A stretch of 64,000 nt of DNA from Microvelia longipes (lineage: Eukaryota; Arthropoda; Insecta; Hemiptera; Veliidae): positions 46,732,973-46,796,972 of the forward strand of contig JACMZG010001908.1 of NCBI GenBank assembly GCA_018340805.1. The letters run 5' to 3'. The notes below the pieces were generated by a model. The model was not told the origin of the DNA. It saw nothing but the letters and a program-made list of their open reading frames with translations, and ran no database searches. This document shows, in pieces, positions 49,963-61,600 of this stretch. Position 1 is the first letter of the stretch, and every line of letters starts with the position of its first letter. A program made the position numbers and the translations under genes.

Positions 49963-50205
49963 CTATCCACATTGACCTTAAAAACCTATTATCTTACTAT
50001 TCAGACTGTCCTTAAATACCTATCATCTTACTATTCACACTGTCCATAAATACCAATTGTCTTCCTATCCACACTGTCCTTAAAAATCTATTATCTTACT
50101 ATCCACACTGTCCCTAAATATCTATTATCTTACTATCCACAATGTCCCTGAATACCTATTATCTTACCATCCACACTGTCCCTAAATATCTATTATCTTA
50201 CTATC
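49963..50205. repeat. Minisatellite, about 31-bp unit, right block
   Basis: About eight units of 'ctattatcttactatccaca' 'ctgtcc(c/t)taaata', continuing the array of 46665-46940. Confidence 0.92.
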
Positions 50206-50643
50206 TAAAATCCTTTATAGTTGGTAATTGACAGTTTAGTTTTATATCGAAGATGTTTACACCGAAACTAAGCCCAAATTCTTTTTGTACAAATGATCCT
50301 AAAACTATTTGTTCTTTTGTTGGTTTGAATTTTCCCCGTCTATACTATACTTTGTCTTGCACCAGCATATATAACCATTCAAAGTTATCTAACCGCTATA
50401 CAAAGGGAATAATTAAACAAAAAAATATAGTTTTCACATTGGTGATTTCATAGCTCATTTATGTGTTTTAGATATGAACTCCAAAAACCTTTAGCATCCT
50501 GATGCTACCAGACAAACGGATTCCTGCCTGCTTTTCGGAATTCGGATTTATTTAAATCTGGGAACATCACGAGCTACTACTCCCTACTGTCATACTCAAT
50601 CACTTTACCTATGTATGAAACTAATACTTCAGACACTAGAATA
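50206..50643. other. Stretch without a recognised gene
   Basis: A short plus-strand frame at 50253-50453 has no domain or splice support. Confidence 0.4.
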
Positions 50644-50806
50644 CGACACACGGCTAAAATCAATTGACAGCGTGGGAAAATAATGCGAGGGAGCTAATGA
50701 TGTTTATCCTGGATGATAAACCACACCCTAAATTACAAATTAGGCCAACCTGGTTGGTTCCTCAACACTATTTTCCTGGCTGTCAACTGATTTTAGCCGT
50801 GTGTCG
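50644..50806. mobile_element. Miniature TIR element (163 bp) at a TA target
   Basis: Ends CGACACACGGCTAAAATCAA and its near-perfect reverse complement (about 28 bp: 'gctgtcaactgattttagcc' 'gtgtgtcg'), flanked by TA on both sides (50642-50643, 50807-50808). TA flanks and short size suggest Tc1/mariner-type mobilisation. No coding content. Confidence 0.85.
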
Positions 50807-50924
50807 TACTATACTAAATTTTATTAAACCCAGATTTACCTAAGGTAAGAAATATTTAGAATATTTGACATCATGCAATATAGAGACCTAATTATTCTAA
50901 GCAAACTTTTTATTTTCTCATAAA

Positions 50925-51035
50925 AAATAAAATCCTAGCCCGGGCTAGGATCGAACATATTAACTGTTTTAACGTTAGAGTTTTGAGTTCATAACATATA
51001 ATTAGCGCATACTTTAACCAATACCCCATGAGTGA
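50925..51035 (-). repeat. tRNA-like sequence, probably SINE-derived
   Basis: On the minus strand a B-box-like TGTTCGATCCTAG (about 50945-50957) is preceded by GGTATTGGTTAAAGTATGCG (A-box region, about 51025). The end ATCCTAGCCCGGGCTAGGAT is a perfect 20-bp palindrome rather than an acceptor stem pairing with the 5' end, so an intact tRNA is not supported. Confidence 0.4.
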
Positions 51036-51344
51036 TATACAAACTAACTTCAATGAAAGCTTGTTTTCTTACATACTGACGTTGTTTAAGCTTGAACAGG
51101 TTGTATTAGATAAAAGCTGTTTGATGTATAATATTTTTTTTTAAAAAGCGGGAAGAAGAGTTCAGAAAATATCATCCAGGTTGCAGCACTAATCAAAGTA
51201 AACCCAGAGACAAAGTAAGAGAAAGCTTTTGGAAAATACCGCTAGATTGATGCACCCGTACTATTCTAAGATTAACTCTTGAAAGGCATTTTTATTGCTT
51301 TTCCACATTACATACTTTTCCTAAAGGTATATAGAGTAAGTATT

Positions 51345-51600
51345 TGTAATAAAAATCCCAAGCCGAGATGTCCCTCGAGTTATTCATTTTAGCGGACTTA
51401 AGATCTCCTAAATGGTTTTCACCATGTTCTCTGACTGAATGCGTGTGAGCGCAAGCACGCTTTTATTTCTGTAATCACAGTAGTTCCAAGTGTATTTATA
51501 CTTAAGAGTTGAAAGTTTGAACAAATTCCAATTCAGGTCTAGCTGTGTTTTCCAAAAAAAAAAAAAAAATCTACATCGTCATTAACACGGCAAAATAATC
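51345..51600 (+). repeat. TGACGTCA-family trace (palindrome lost)
   Basis: 'ttcaccatgttctctgactg' 'aatgcgtgtgagcg', 'tctgtaatcacagtagttcc' 'aagtgtatttatactta' and 'catcgtcattaacac' keep the block order of 55780-56000, but the central palindrome is reduced to CGTCATTAACAC. Confidence 0.45.
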
Positions 51601-51735
51601 AGCTTGATTTAACATTTAGCAATCATCTTCCTTTGGAATGCGCGTTACCGGGCTTAATCATCCATTTCTTACTTAAGGTTCTGATTTATGCTTTGTAACT
51701 TAAGCAGATATTTATTTATCAAGCACTACTCGTAA
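51600..51735 (+). repeat. SINE-body copy (family of 20035-20330)
   Basis: 'cttcctttggaatgcgcgtt' 'accgggcttaa', 'catccatttcttactta', 'taacttaagcagatatttat' and 'caagcactactcgtaact' follow the order of 20055-20300. Confidence 0.65.
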
Positions 51736-51739
51736 CTTA

Positions 51740-52363
51740 TTTGCCATAAGAAGGTTTGTACATTACCAATTTAGAAGGATTGTAATATAGGCGTCTGGAC
51801 AACCTTTAATCTATGATTTTTTACTTACCTTAGCTTGAGTCTTCTTCAGTCAGACCCATACTATTGCACATAAATATGTGCCAAATAGTATATTTGCACA
51901 TTTTTATTTATTCTTCATTATGAGCTGTCCACCAGTGTCAAAGAGGACAGCATACAAATATATTTGAAAAAATATTTGTTCAGTAAAAAGTATTTCTTAT
52001 GTTGTTTTGAAAGTTTTTTTTTCAATAGAGAGGGGCATCAACATTTTCTGTGGCTCGCAGAGATCTCGAAATATATGAATAGATGTGCACATTTCATGTA
52101 AACCCTCTTCACCCTCTAAATTTTAAACTATGCGCACAAATAGATTACCGCGCTAGAATACTGCGTAATATAATACCATTTAAGTAATATAGAATACCGC
52201 GTTTTTATTTTTTAGTTCGATGATTAAATAAAGTGAATTATACTAGAAAAAAACCAATAACCGTTGTCCAGAAGCAAACAAAAACGTTAGATTTAACTAC
52301 CGCATTTATACGGTAGATAGTAGTTAGTATAGATAGTCCTTAAATCACAAAACAATAGTTTAA
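51740..52363. other. AT-rich stretch without a recognised gene
   Basis: Nothing supported on either strand. Confidence 0.4.
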
Positions 52364-52365
52364 TA

Positions 52366-53283
52366 TTCAAAGCAAACGTTGGGTTCATACCCCTTGGTCC
52401 TGTAAAAATGGGAAGCCATGCAATACAGTAATGTATTGCCTTTTTAGTATTTTATGAAATCCAAGACATACATTGTTTTCTAATCTCTTACCGTTCCTTA
52501 TAAACTGGGGTTCTATATTTAGGTTATTTTTCATCACATTTTTGATCGACATACATCATAGATTTTTGTTACAATATTTCTTTTTTGTAGTTTTGAACAA
52601 ATATCTATGATATATGTCAAATAATAGCATAATAAAAAAAATATTTGCATATAGCTATATTAGTATCAATGTATTTAGGTTTAATGCGGATTCTACAACA
52701 GGCAATATTTTGGTTACAGTATCACTTAAATTATGTTACCAAAAATTAGTAACAAAATTACTATATTAGGGTAATATAGTAATCTGAACTCGCAAGAGTA
52801 AGAGATTACTAGGGGTAGAGTTGGTTTTCGAAAGTGTTGGACCATGCTAACTCTTTATTTAAGAAGGATTGTTGTATTACCCATGAATGATGCCTCCATT
52901 TTATTATTGGAAATTATTATAATGTTGCTTAAGGGTACTTTTAAATATTTAAAAAAAATACTTTGCTCTTAGTGAGTTTAATATTTCTTTGGATAAAGTT
53001 TGACTTGATTTGATCTATGTTGGGAGAAATTTAAACCTTTCTTTTTGTAATTTTCGAAAAAATTTGTTGCTATCCCCTTGTCAACAACTTTTACGACCAT
53101 ATATACCCCTATAATTTTGAGATACCCCCCGGTGAAGAACCCTAGTTTATAATGGGCGGTAAGAGGTTAAAAACAATGTATGTCTTGGATTTAATAACAT
53201 ACTAGAAACGCACAACATTATTGTGTTGCATGGCTTTCCATTTTTACTGGACCAAAGGATATGAACCCAAAGTTTGCTTTGGA
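52366..53283. mobile_element. TIR element, 918 bp, TA flanks (Tc1/mariner-like)
   Basis: Inverted terminal repeats of about 145 bp: left starts TTCAAAGCAAACGTTGGGTT, right ends AACCCAAAGTTTGCTTTGGA. Shared inner blocks are 'ccatgcaa(t/c)aca', 'atccaagacatacattgttt' and 'ctcttaccg'. TA lies immediately outside both ends (52364-52365, 53284-53285), as expected for Tc1/mariner-type insertion. The interior has no transposase frame, so it is non-autonomous or an eroded copy. Confidence 0.88.
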
Positions 53284-53285
53284 TA

Positions 53286-54782
53286 TGAACTAATACCAGG
53301 TTAAAACTTATATAAAAAGAGGATTTGTAGTAAAATTGTGCGTGAAATTAAAAAAAGTAGTTTCTCAAATAGAATAACAGTGCTGGCACCTAGTAGAGAA
53401 GGGAAGAACTAATAATAAATCTCTGAGTTTGTGAGGTGCTGCATTCTACTCTATTTGACAGCTAACTAATATAACAGATAAATATCTTATTAAATATTAA
53501 TTACAACATCAAACCACTTTATGGATTCCAATACAACATTGTATGATGAAATATTAAATAACTCATATAAATAGATATTAATAGATTCATTGATTGTATA
53601 ATCAAACTAATTAAATATTGGATCTCGTTGGAATATGTTATTCGAATATAAATAGAATTGTAAAGCACAAACAGTGAACATAGTAAGAAGTGACTAACAA
53701 AAATTAATTAGTCTCTTAAACACCAAGGAGTTAGTTTTGTCATGTAGAGAGTTTTAGGACAGCTTTAAAGAAACATTTATCTATGGAGAATGTTTTATTT
53801 GAATATCCTGTAATCTCTATGAATACCAATAAACTTTTGTCATAACCACGATTAATACAAAATATCTTATCATCTTTCTGTATGGCTATCACACCAACAT
53901 GTTTCTGTAATCCATGACAGCTGTAGTGTTGTCATCAACTACAGTTGATTTTATTGCACTGCGATGACAACAATCAACTTACTAAGCCGGCAAAGAAAAT
54001 AATTCGGTTCCGGTGTACCTCAGAAGTTTTCTTTACCATACCAGATTCACTATGCTCTTTCTCTCTAATATATTGGTCACACTGTAACCAAATACTCTAC
54101 AGCTCTGTAGACTAATAATTATTACGTGAATACTGAGTTTCATTAAAATCAGTTGATTTCTACGGCACTTATCGTCACACATAAACATGCACAAACGCAC
54201 AGACCGTCCCAAAGTTCTAAAATGAATCACCTAATTTCATGATATTGAATGATAAAACTCATGAAATGGATATCATCAAATTGATATCGTATTAGGTTTT
54301 CGGACTCGCTTCGCTCGCCCTTACACAGCAAAAGCATCTGCTTTATTCCTATCCAGGCACTGACCTCGCTCAGTGCTCCATTACTACAAAATGGTGAACA
54401 AAATCCAAAGTTATTTATAACAATTTTATATTACTTAAATAAAGAAGTTTAAAAAGGAAAAAATTAAAGATATACTTGCAGTAATGAAATTTTTATTAAG
54501 TTTACTGCATCAAGTGAATTGCTTTTATTCATTCTATAAAGGCAATAAATGCCGTCTCTTTCGTCGAGGTCTATAGGGAGTCAGTTGTTATACTGACCTT
54601 TGACACCCCAGAGGTTAGGGGTCGCATCCTAGGTTATGTTCTCAGTTTATTGAAGGTGTTGTTAAAATAAATTATCGCCAACTTTAGATTACACAGAGCG
54701 CAATAGCTGCAACTAATGCCTGAAGTAGTTCTCATAGGGGCTGTACCTGATGAGCAGCAAGTGCAAGGCTCTAAACGGACAT

Positions 54783-54863
<81 letters not shown>

Positions 54864-55779
54864 TTTAAATACATGTACTTTATTATTCAATTATATTGGT
54901 ATTTTCATGACCAGAAAATCAGAAGTGGTTAAAAGTGGAAGAAAGGAAATTCTGTGAGGACTACAAAATATTATTTTCCTTTTTTAATACGCGATTTGTT
55001 CATCGATTTATTAACAAGGAAAATGCGAGGAAAAATGATTGTGGCTACAATTCTTAGAAACTATTTGGCTTGAAAATATTGTATTTGTGAGATTTTATAA
55101 AGTTTCAACTATCCGAGTAATTATATATTTTCCATTGCAATGCTTGCGAGGAGGTTACAGTTGTTTTTTCCTTCGTAATTAACAAGATTGGAATTTTTAC
55201 CGTCAGATACAACGGACTGAGATACGATTATACGTGTTTAATAGAGGAATTAATGAAATACTAAACTGCTTTACAAGTTATGTATCCTTGCAATATATAA
55301 CATAATTTATTAATCAGTGGAGAAATATCTATGATACAGCTTGTTTTGATTGAATATTATTTGGGGGCGTGCCAATAAAATATATTGATGAATGAGTGAA
55401 CGTAAAAACACTGCAATTGGTCAATTTAATTGTTATGCTTAGTACATATGAAATTCACCAATCATAGGCTATCATATATAAGTTTATGTTTACTCACTAA
55501 TCAATAAATTCATTGCTTGTGAGAATAACAAATTAAAAAAACGCCTTGCTTCCCAGTGGCCCCTTTTTGTTCAGATCGTGTAGGAACCGTTTTAAACGCT
55601 TAATCTCACCAATAACCTAATTTAACACATGCATTGGCGATTATTATTTTTTTAAAGAATCAATGACATCATGTGTATTGCAATTTTTTCTTTTCCTCTT
55701 TTATACCGTAGGTATAGAGAAAAAAGGTATATACAAACACAAAAAAATGTGTTTGCAAAAAAATCCGAAAACGAGATCT
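53286..55779. other. Stretch without a recognised gene; (TA)n at 54784-54860
   Basis: 54240-54420 has 'ggactcgcttcgctcgccc' and 'cactgacctcgctcagtgct', short inverted GC motifs in an AT-rich background. 54585-54650 is weakly tRNA-like ('ggttaggggtcgcatcctag'). (TA)n of about 75 bp lies at 54784-54860. No exon was recognised. Confidence 0.35.
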
Positions 55780-56170
55780 CACTGGAAGTTTTAGGTGTTT
55801 TTAAGGCTTAATAAGTGATTTTACAAAGTTGTCTGTCTGTGTGTGTGTGTTTATGTAAGTGTGTGCCTGTCATTATCGTAGCGCACAGTGTATTTATGCT
55901 AGAAAGTTGAAATTCTTGTACAAAAATCAATCTTCCGCTGTAGTTGTGCTATTTAGAAAATATTTTTTATGACATCATTGACACAAAATGACTCAGCAGA
56001 AATTTCGAAAAATCAGGAAACGCGGAAAAATAATGCGATAGATTGAGATTTGGCACGCATGTAATGTAATGCAATGTATAAGACTAGCAAATGATGAAAC
56101 ACATTTCATCAGTTTCATCTCATTACCAGTATTAGTTCAAATTTTATCAAATGACTTGGCCACGTTTAAA
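55780..56170 (+). repeat. Dispersed TGACGTCA-family repeat, copy 8 (longest)
   Basis: Head 'gtctgtctgtgtgtgtgtgt' 'ttatgtaagtgtgtgcctgt', then 'cattatcgtagcgcacagtg' 'tatttatgctagaaagttga' 'aattcttgtacaaaaatcaa', 'tatttagaaaatatttttta', TGACATCATTGACAC (one base off), AATGACTCAGCAGAAATTTC, and 'gcgatagattgagatttggc' 'acgcatgtaatg'. Its tail resembles copy 1, and its middle links the GT-headed and TA-headed subfamilies. Confidence 0.7.
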
Positions 56171-58527
56171 AAAAATAGAAAATACAAGTATATACCATTA
56201 AGGCGTGATTAAGTTCGTTAGCATAATTCCTGTTGAAAATGCACCAAAAAGTTAAAAGAAAATAATATATGAAGCATGTTAAAGTAATATAAAAGCAACT
56301 ATATACTGGTAAACAAATAAAATAAAAAGTAAGTTTAAATAATTGTGAAAACAATCCGAGAATTTGTTAAAATAAGTTTTCCTTTTTTTTAAAAAAAAAA
56401 TAAAGTAGAAAAAATTATAGAAAACTTTTAAAGGGTGTCCATTTTGAAAATAAAAACCTTTCTCTTAAAGCTTTTATTATAAGAGTAATAGGAAAAGTAA
56501 GAAAAGAAGTTCTTTAAAAATTTAAGTATTTTAAAGAAAGAAAAACTTAGTAATATTAAGTTAGATGATCCGTTGGATCACATTTTAGTCTTGAAAATGG
56601 AGTTGAAGAAACTACATTTTTTAAATTTGAGAAATTTCAGTGATAATATATGTCCATGGATAATTTATATAATTATTGTCTAAAACTAATATTATATTAA
56701 CATTAAAAATGATTTTTATCTGCATTCCTTCTTACAAATTGATTTTTACTTTTTCTTATTTTCACACCCATTATATTATTTCCTAAATAACTCAGCCCTT
56801 CGTATTTCAGAAGCAGATATAAGTTATCAGAGAGTAAAATGATATTAGAGGGGTTAGGAATAAGTAAAGGTGAGAAAAATGATACCCAAGCAAGTAATGC
56901 TACTATTTTTGTCTTTTTTATCAGAGGGAAAGTTAAAGGCTTATCTAGTTTAGAAAACTCTACAGCGGAGTTCATTGTTTTAAGATAAGGAGTAACAAAC
57001 TGTCTTTTAGAAAAGCTTAAATATTTATGAGCCCTTTTATTCGGTTTAAAATGTTTAATTTCGTAAAAACTTCAGTGGATGTGTTGAGAAGGTAAGACTT
57101 AAAGGAACTGTTTCTCAAATTAAAAATCTTGATACGGAAAATTTTCATGATCGCACAAAAATATATCAAAGGTTTCAAAATATGAATGATGGGTTACGAT
57201 ATTAGTTTGTGTTTCTAATGTGGCACTGACATTAATATTAGGTGATCACGTTGACTGATGACCAGTAATCGTTCCAATGTAATAAATGTAATAACCAGTG
57301 TTCGACATCTTCACTTAAATATCACAAGAAGTTCATATGAGTACAAAATTTTCATAGGATCACCTGCAAACAGACTGTAAACGTGAAAATTAGGGAGTAT
57401 TAATTAAGAGACACTAATGCATATGACATGCACTACAAATTCACTTTTTGCACTTAATGCAAAATTTTACACTTAAGGAATTTTTTACTTTATCTGGAAA
57501 AAATAGGAAAAATTGAGAGACCTTCAGACTCTTAACCGCTCCGTGGCATCGGTTTGTCATCAGTTTGTCGAATTAGTATTAGTAATCTGTAAGTGACATA
57601 CTGCCAGGATATAATGTATTAGTCAAAAAACGTAATTTTTTACATGAATCATGTATGTCAAACGATTAAGCCAGAGCTATTAATAATAATAAAATTTACT
57701 TTCGTGTGATCAGATAACTAATGAAGATTTGGGAATTGTGGAAATTTTTAACAAAACCACTAATGTCTTACAGCAGAGAGTATTTTCCTATATTGCAGAT
57801 TGTAACTGATCCACAATATTTTTCTATTAAATAAATTTGCATATGTTAGACGCATTATTAATTAGAATAAAATGTTTGATATTGTAATTCATAATCGTGG
57901 AATAAGTTATTTCGAGTTTAAAGTGTATTTTAAATAAAGGAATATTATTAAAGAGAAATCAACAGACATACAACAGACAAACGGATAATTCAGATGAAAT
58001 CTCGTTTTCAGGGTTTTAGTGCTAACACTATACTTTTCTTATAATGAGTAGATGTAAAAACAATTAACGGAAAATATTTTGGATCGATTGAACGAACCTA
58101 GGTCTAACTCGCAAGTGAGATCCGTGCACCTTATTTTGTTGAGGGATCTGACCCATAAATTCGGATAATTTGTTAAATCTGCTTAATTGATACGTGCTTA
58201 TATAGAGGCCATCTCGGTTGATATCTAAAGTTTCATAAATATAAATCCACACAATGCATTTAAGACGGAACTTGGAACTCTTACTGTTCTCTGGTCAATG
58301 CATATTAAGCACTCTTAATAAAGTCCAAAAATAATACTACTGACAATCAAAATACTTGGTTTTCTATTATGATAATAAAACATATAATTCTCACAATAAC
58401 AAAATCAAATTATCATACCATGGTATCATCCACATGTTGCTGGACTATCGCTTATATAAAAAATAATAGAAGTCATTATCAGGATTGGACAAGTATTGAA
58501 ATGCAGACCTGGTGGGTGTACGGGAGA
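56171..58527. other. AT-rich stretch upstream of the SVWC gene
   Basis: Minus-strand frames at 56166-56354, 56703-56975 and 58064-58252 show no recognisable domain. A family trace 'caacagacaaacggataatt' lies near 57970. Nothing else is supported. Confidence 0.35.
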
Positions 58528-58566
58528 TATAAGAAGCTCCCAGGGTCACCGAGTCGCTTAGTTCAT
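58528..58566 (+). promoter_or_regulatory. Likely core promoter of the SVWC gene
   Basis: TATAAGA at 58528-58534 is followed about 30 bp later by TTCATCG (58562-58568), a partial initiator. The 5' UTR would be about 65 nt. The ATG at 58627 sits in 'aataaaaATG', a good arthropod start context. Confidence 0.5.
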
Positions 58567-58626
58567 CGCCAGTCACAGGATTAGCCTTTCTTTTCCTTTG
58601 TCTTTTTTTTGTTAGTTACAATAAAA

Positions 58627-61600
58627 ATGTTAAAACTTGTTGTCGTGTGCGCAGTATTTGCCATGGCAAATGCAGCTGTCTACCGTGAACTACAAGAAAT
58701 TAAAGAGGGTACGGTGTTCTATTTTTATTTATCATCATTATTATTTATCAAGTATTATTTCTACTTTCAAGCTTTTCAAAATATTCATAAATTGCGATAA
58801 AAATTGGCACATAATTCTTATACATAGCCACATGCGTGCCAAATCTCAATCTGATAGCATCATTTTTCAGCAATTAATGATTTTTCGAAATTTTTGCGGG
58901 TTAAAGACGTCATAAAAATATTTTTGGAATAGCTCAAGTACACCTATAGACTAATTTTTGCACTAAGTTTCAACTCTCTAGCATAAATTCACTATAGGAG
59001 CTACGATTACAACTTTGTGAAAACCACTACGGAGGTCTTAAAAAGAACTCAAACGGATAATTCTTGTGATTATCCGGCATTCCGGTTTCGAATACCTACA
59101 GTATAGATGAGGGAATGTAAAAAAAATATTAAAATTAATTTTAATTTCGTATTAAATTTTATAAATACATTTTTTAGCATTAAAACATCTAAAATTAAAA
59201 AAACCTGGCACAGAGGTCTATTAGACGGGCGTGCTTTCCGCTTTCCGGTTCCTGCCTTATAAACTGAGCAGTATCATCTCAGCAGTGCATCTCAGGATTA
59301 TGTACAGTATACATAGTCCTTTCTACAATTTCATTCCCGGATTTTTCAAAGAAAATACGCACATACATTTCGCTAGTTAGACTAAACTATGGTTATTGTA
59401 ACATCGATAGTACCCAGTAATCTTGGAGGTCATGTAAAGCTCAGTTTTAAACATGCAAATCAGTGACTGCAAATTTGCAGTCACGTGCAAATGTTAAATT
59501 TTTTAACGCATTGTCTTTGAAAATCCGAACAAAAATATTTAAAAAGTCAATAACACTATTGCTCTGGTTATAAGACATAAACGAGAACGGAACGTAAGAA
59601 AAACCTGGACTGTTAAGCAAGAAAGTATGCATTGCAAAAATAAATTGCCCGGCTTCCGGGCCTTAGCGCCAGAATTATTTTGTAGTTATAATCTTTGTAA
59701 ATATGATGATACTAAATTATTGCCGGTACTAAGATTCAAACCTGTAAACCCTAGCTTTCAGTACATTGAGTGGTCTTATTGTCTCTGTACCGGTTTTATT
59801 GGATTCAGCCCCCCAAAAATATCAAAAACGACTTTCACAATCGAAAACACTCCACATATATACAAAAAATAAAAAACCAACACGTCTTTCCACAAAAGAA
59901 TTTATTAAATAAAAGCAGAGCCGGCTCCACATATGTTGTTTTATCCGAGTTTGGCATGTGTTATAAGGTTATTTACCGCATAACATAGAGATCATATCGA
60001 CTTCGGATCGGTGCCCCAAGAAACATTAAAAAATGATATTTATCCCGCCAAAACTACCATATTTACCCCTAATTACTATATTTAACCCTTAATTTTAACG
60101 ATTTTTAAAAAACAAAGCTGACTCCGCAAACTGGGTTAATGACGTCATAACAACCTGATTTTTAATAGGGTTCGTGTACTCATCAAGGTTGATTTATATT
60201 TATTCTATTCGAAAGATAGCATATTTACAAGATTTCCCCAGTAAATGTACGCATGTATAAAAATGTATTTTTTCGTAATTAGAGACCTTCAAAACAGATT
60301 TTGGGCACACCTTCGCATCTACTACAACCACCACACATATTAGCGAAAATTGCTAAAAGGAGCTTTAAATGTGCTTGTGAAATAAAAAATGTACCTCAGC
60401 TCCGTTTTACAGGCTCAGAAATTACACCTTTTGTCAGTGGGTGTGTATTTTGTATTTTGAATAAACATAAAGATTATTATAATTAAAACTTTAATATTAA
60501 GGTATTACAATGGGATCCTGGATAAAATGTACCGGATAATCTGGGATAATCCATTTTAAGGATTTCGGATAATCCGAAGGCCTTATTGAAGCCTTGCGGA
60601 CTATTAGGGATAGCCCGCCTCAGGTAGCAGTGACAACCAGTGCGTTCCTAATGCAATCGAAATATGTAATTGGACATATAATCTAAAGATCGCGATAACT
60701 CATTTAAACATTATATATTTAATACATTATTAGTTTGTATAAATGGAATATTGCCACGAATGTAGCAAAATTCCATATTTATTAGTCTAAAAGCAAATTT
60801 TATTCACGTAATGATTTATATGTCAAGCGATAAAATTGAGAAGAATTATTTAACATGGATCATTAAATACATGTTTCAAATTTCAACCCATGCATATATC
60901 TTTTTTTAGGTTTTGTGAATTTTTAAATTTTTTTGCTGTCAATGTTGTTTGCTACTGACGTCATACTCATTTCTGTATTAATATTCCCACAAATACCTAT
61001 TGTTTGCATTTTATTAATTTGTAAATAGAGCAGCATCCCTAATTTTTACCCTTTAATATTTATCTTTAGCCTGTCGTTAATTAGCTGTGAAATAATTATT
61101 TGTAAGCACATATGTTTTTAAAGATAGAATACATGTATAGAAGTATTTGAAAATCGTTTTTATATTTCTTTTAATGTAACTATTTTGAAAGTATTGAAAA
61201 AAAAAATGTTTTTTAACAAACATATTTAACGTTTGTTTATTGCAACATAAATCAAATAAAGTATACAAGACGACATTATTGTTCTTGTTAAAACAGTTTC
61301 ATTTCAACTGCTGGTAGAGCTTGAATGTAATCATTGTTTGAATGTCACGTACATGTCACGTTATAAGATTTACGTGATAAGACGTCGTACATCTACAGAT
61401 TTGAAACTCGATATAACATTCTCAAATTTGCATATATAACTTTGACTTTTTAGGTTAAATCGAATTTTATCTTGTTCCGTATCTCTACAGTTTGAAGGGT
61501 ATTACATAGATAAACAATATCATCTATAGTTAATTTATTTAGGAAACAACAATCAATAGACATACGAGATTGAAAATTCACAATATTTAACAATAACTAA

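Noticed and set aside
50925..51035. Functional tRNA gene
   Set aside because: B-box-like sequence is present, but the acceptor region is a self-complementary palindrome and does not pair with the 5' end. Called tRNA-like repeat only.
54585..54650. tRNA-like 'ggttaggggtcgcatcc' sequence
   Set aside because: The B box is imperfect and no cloverleaf could be drawn by eye. Mentioned only in the stretch description.
58369..58584. 71-codon frame upstream of the SVWC gene
   Set aside because: It overlaps the TATA box and initiator of the SVWC gene and ends before its 5' UTR. No motif.
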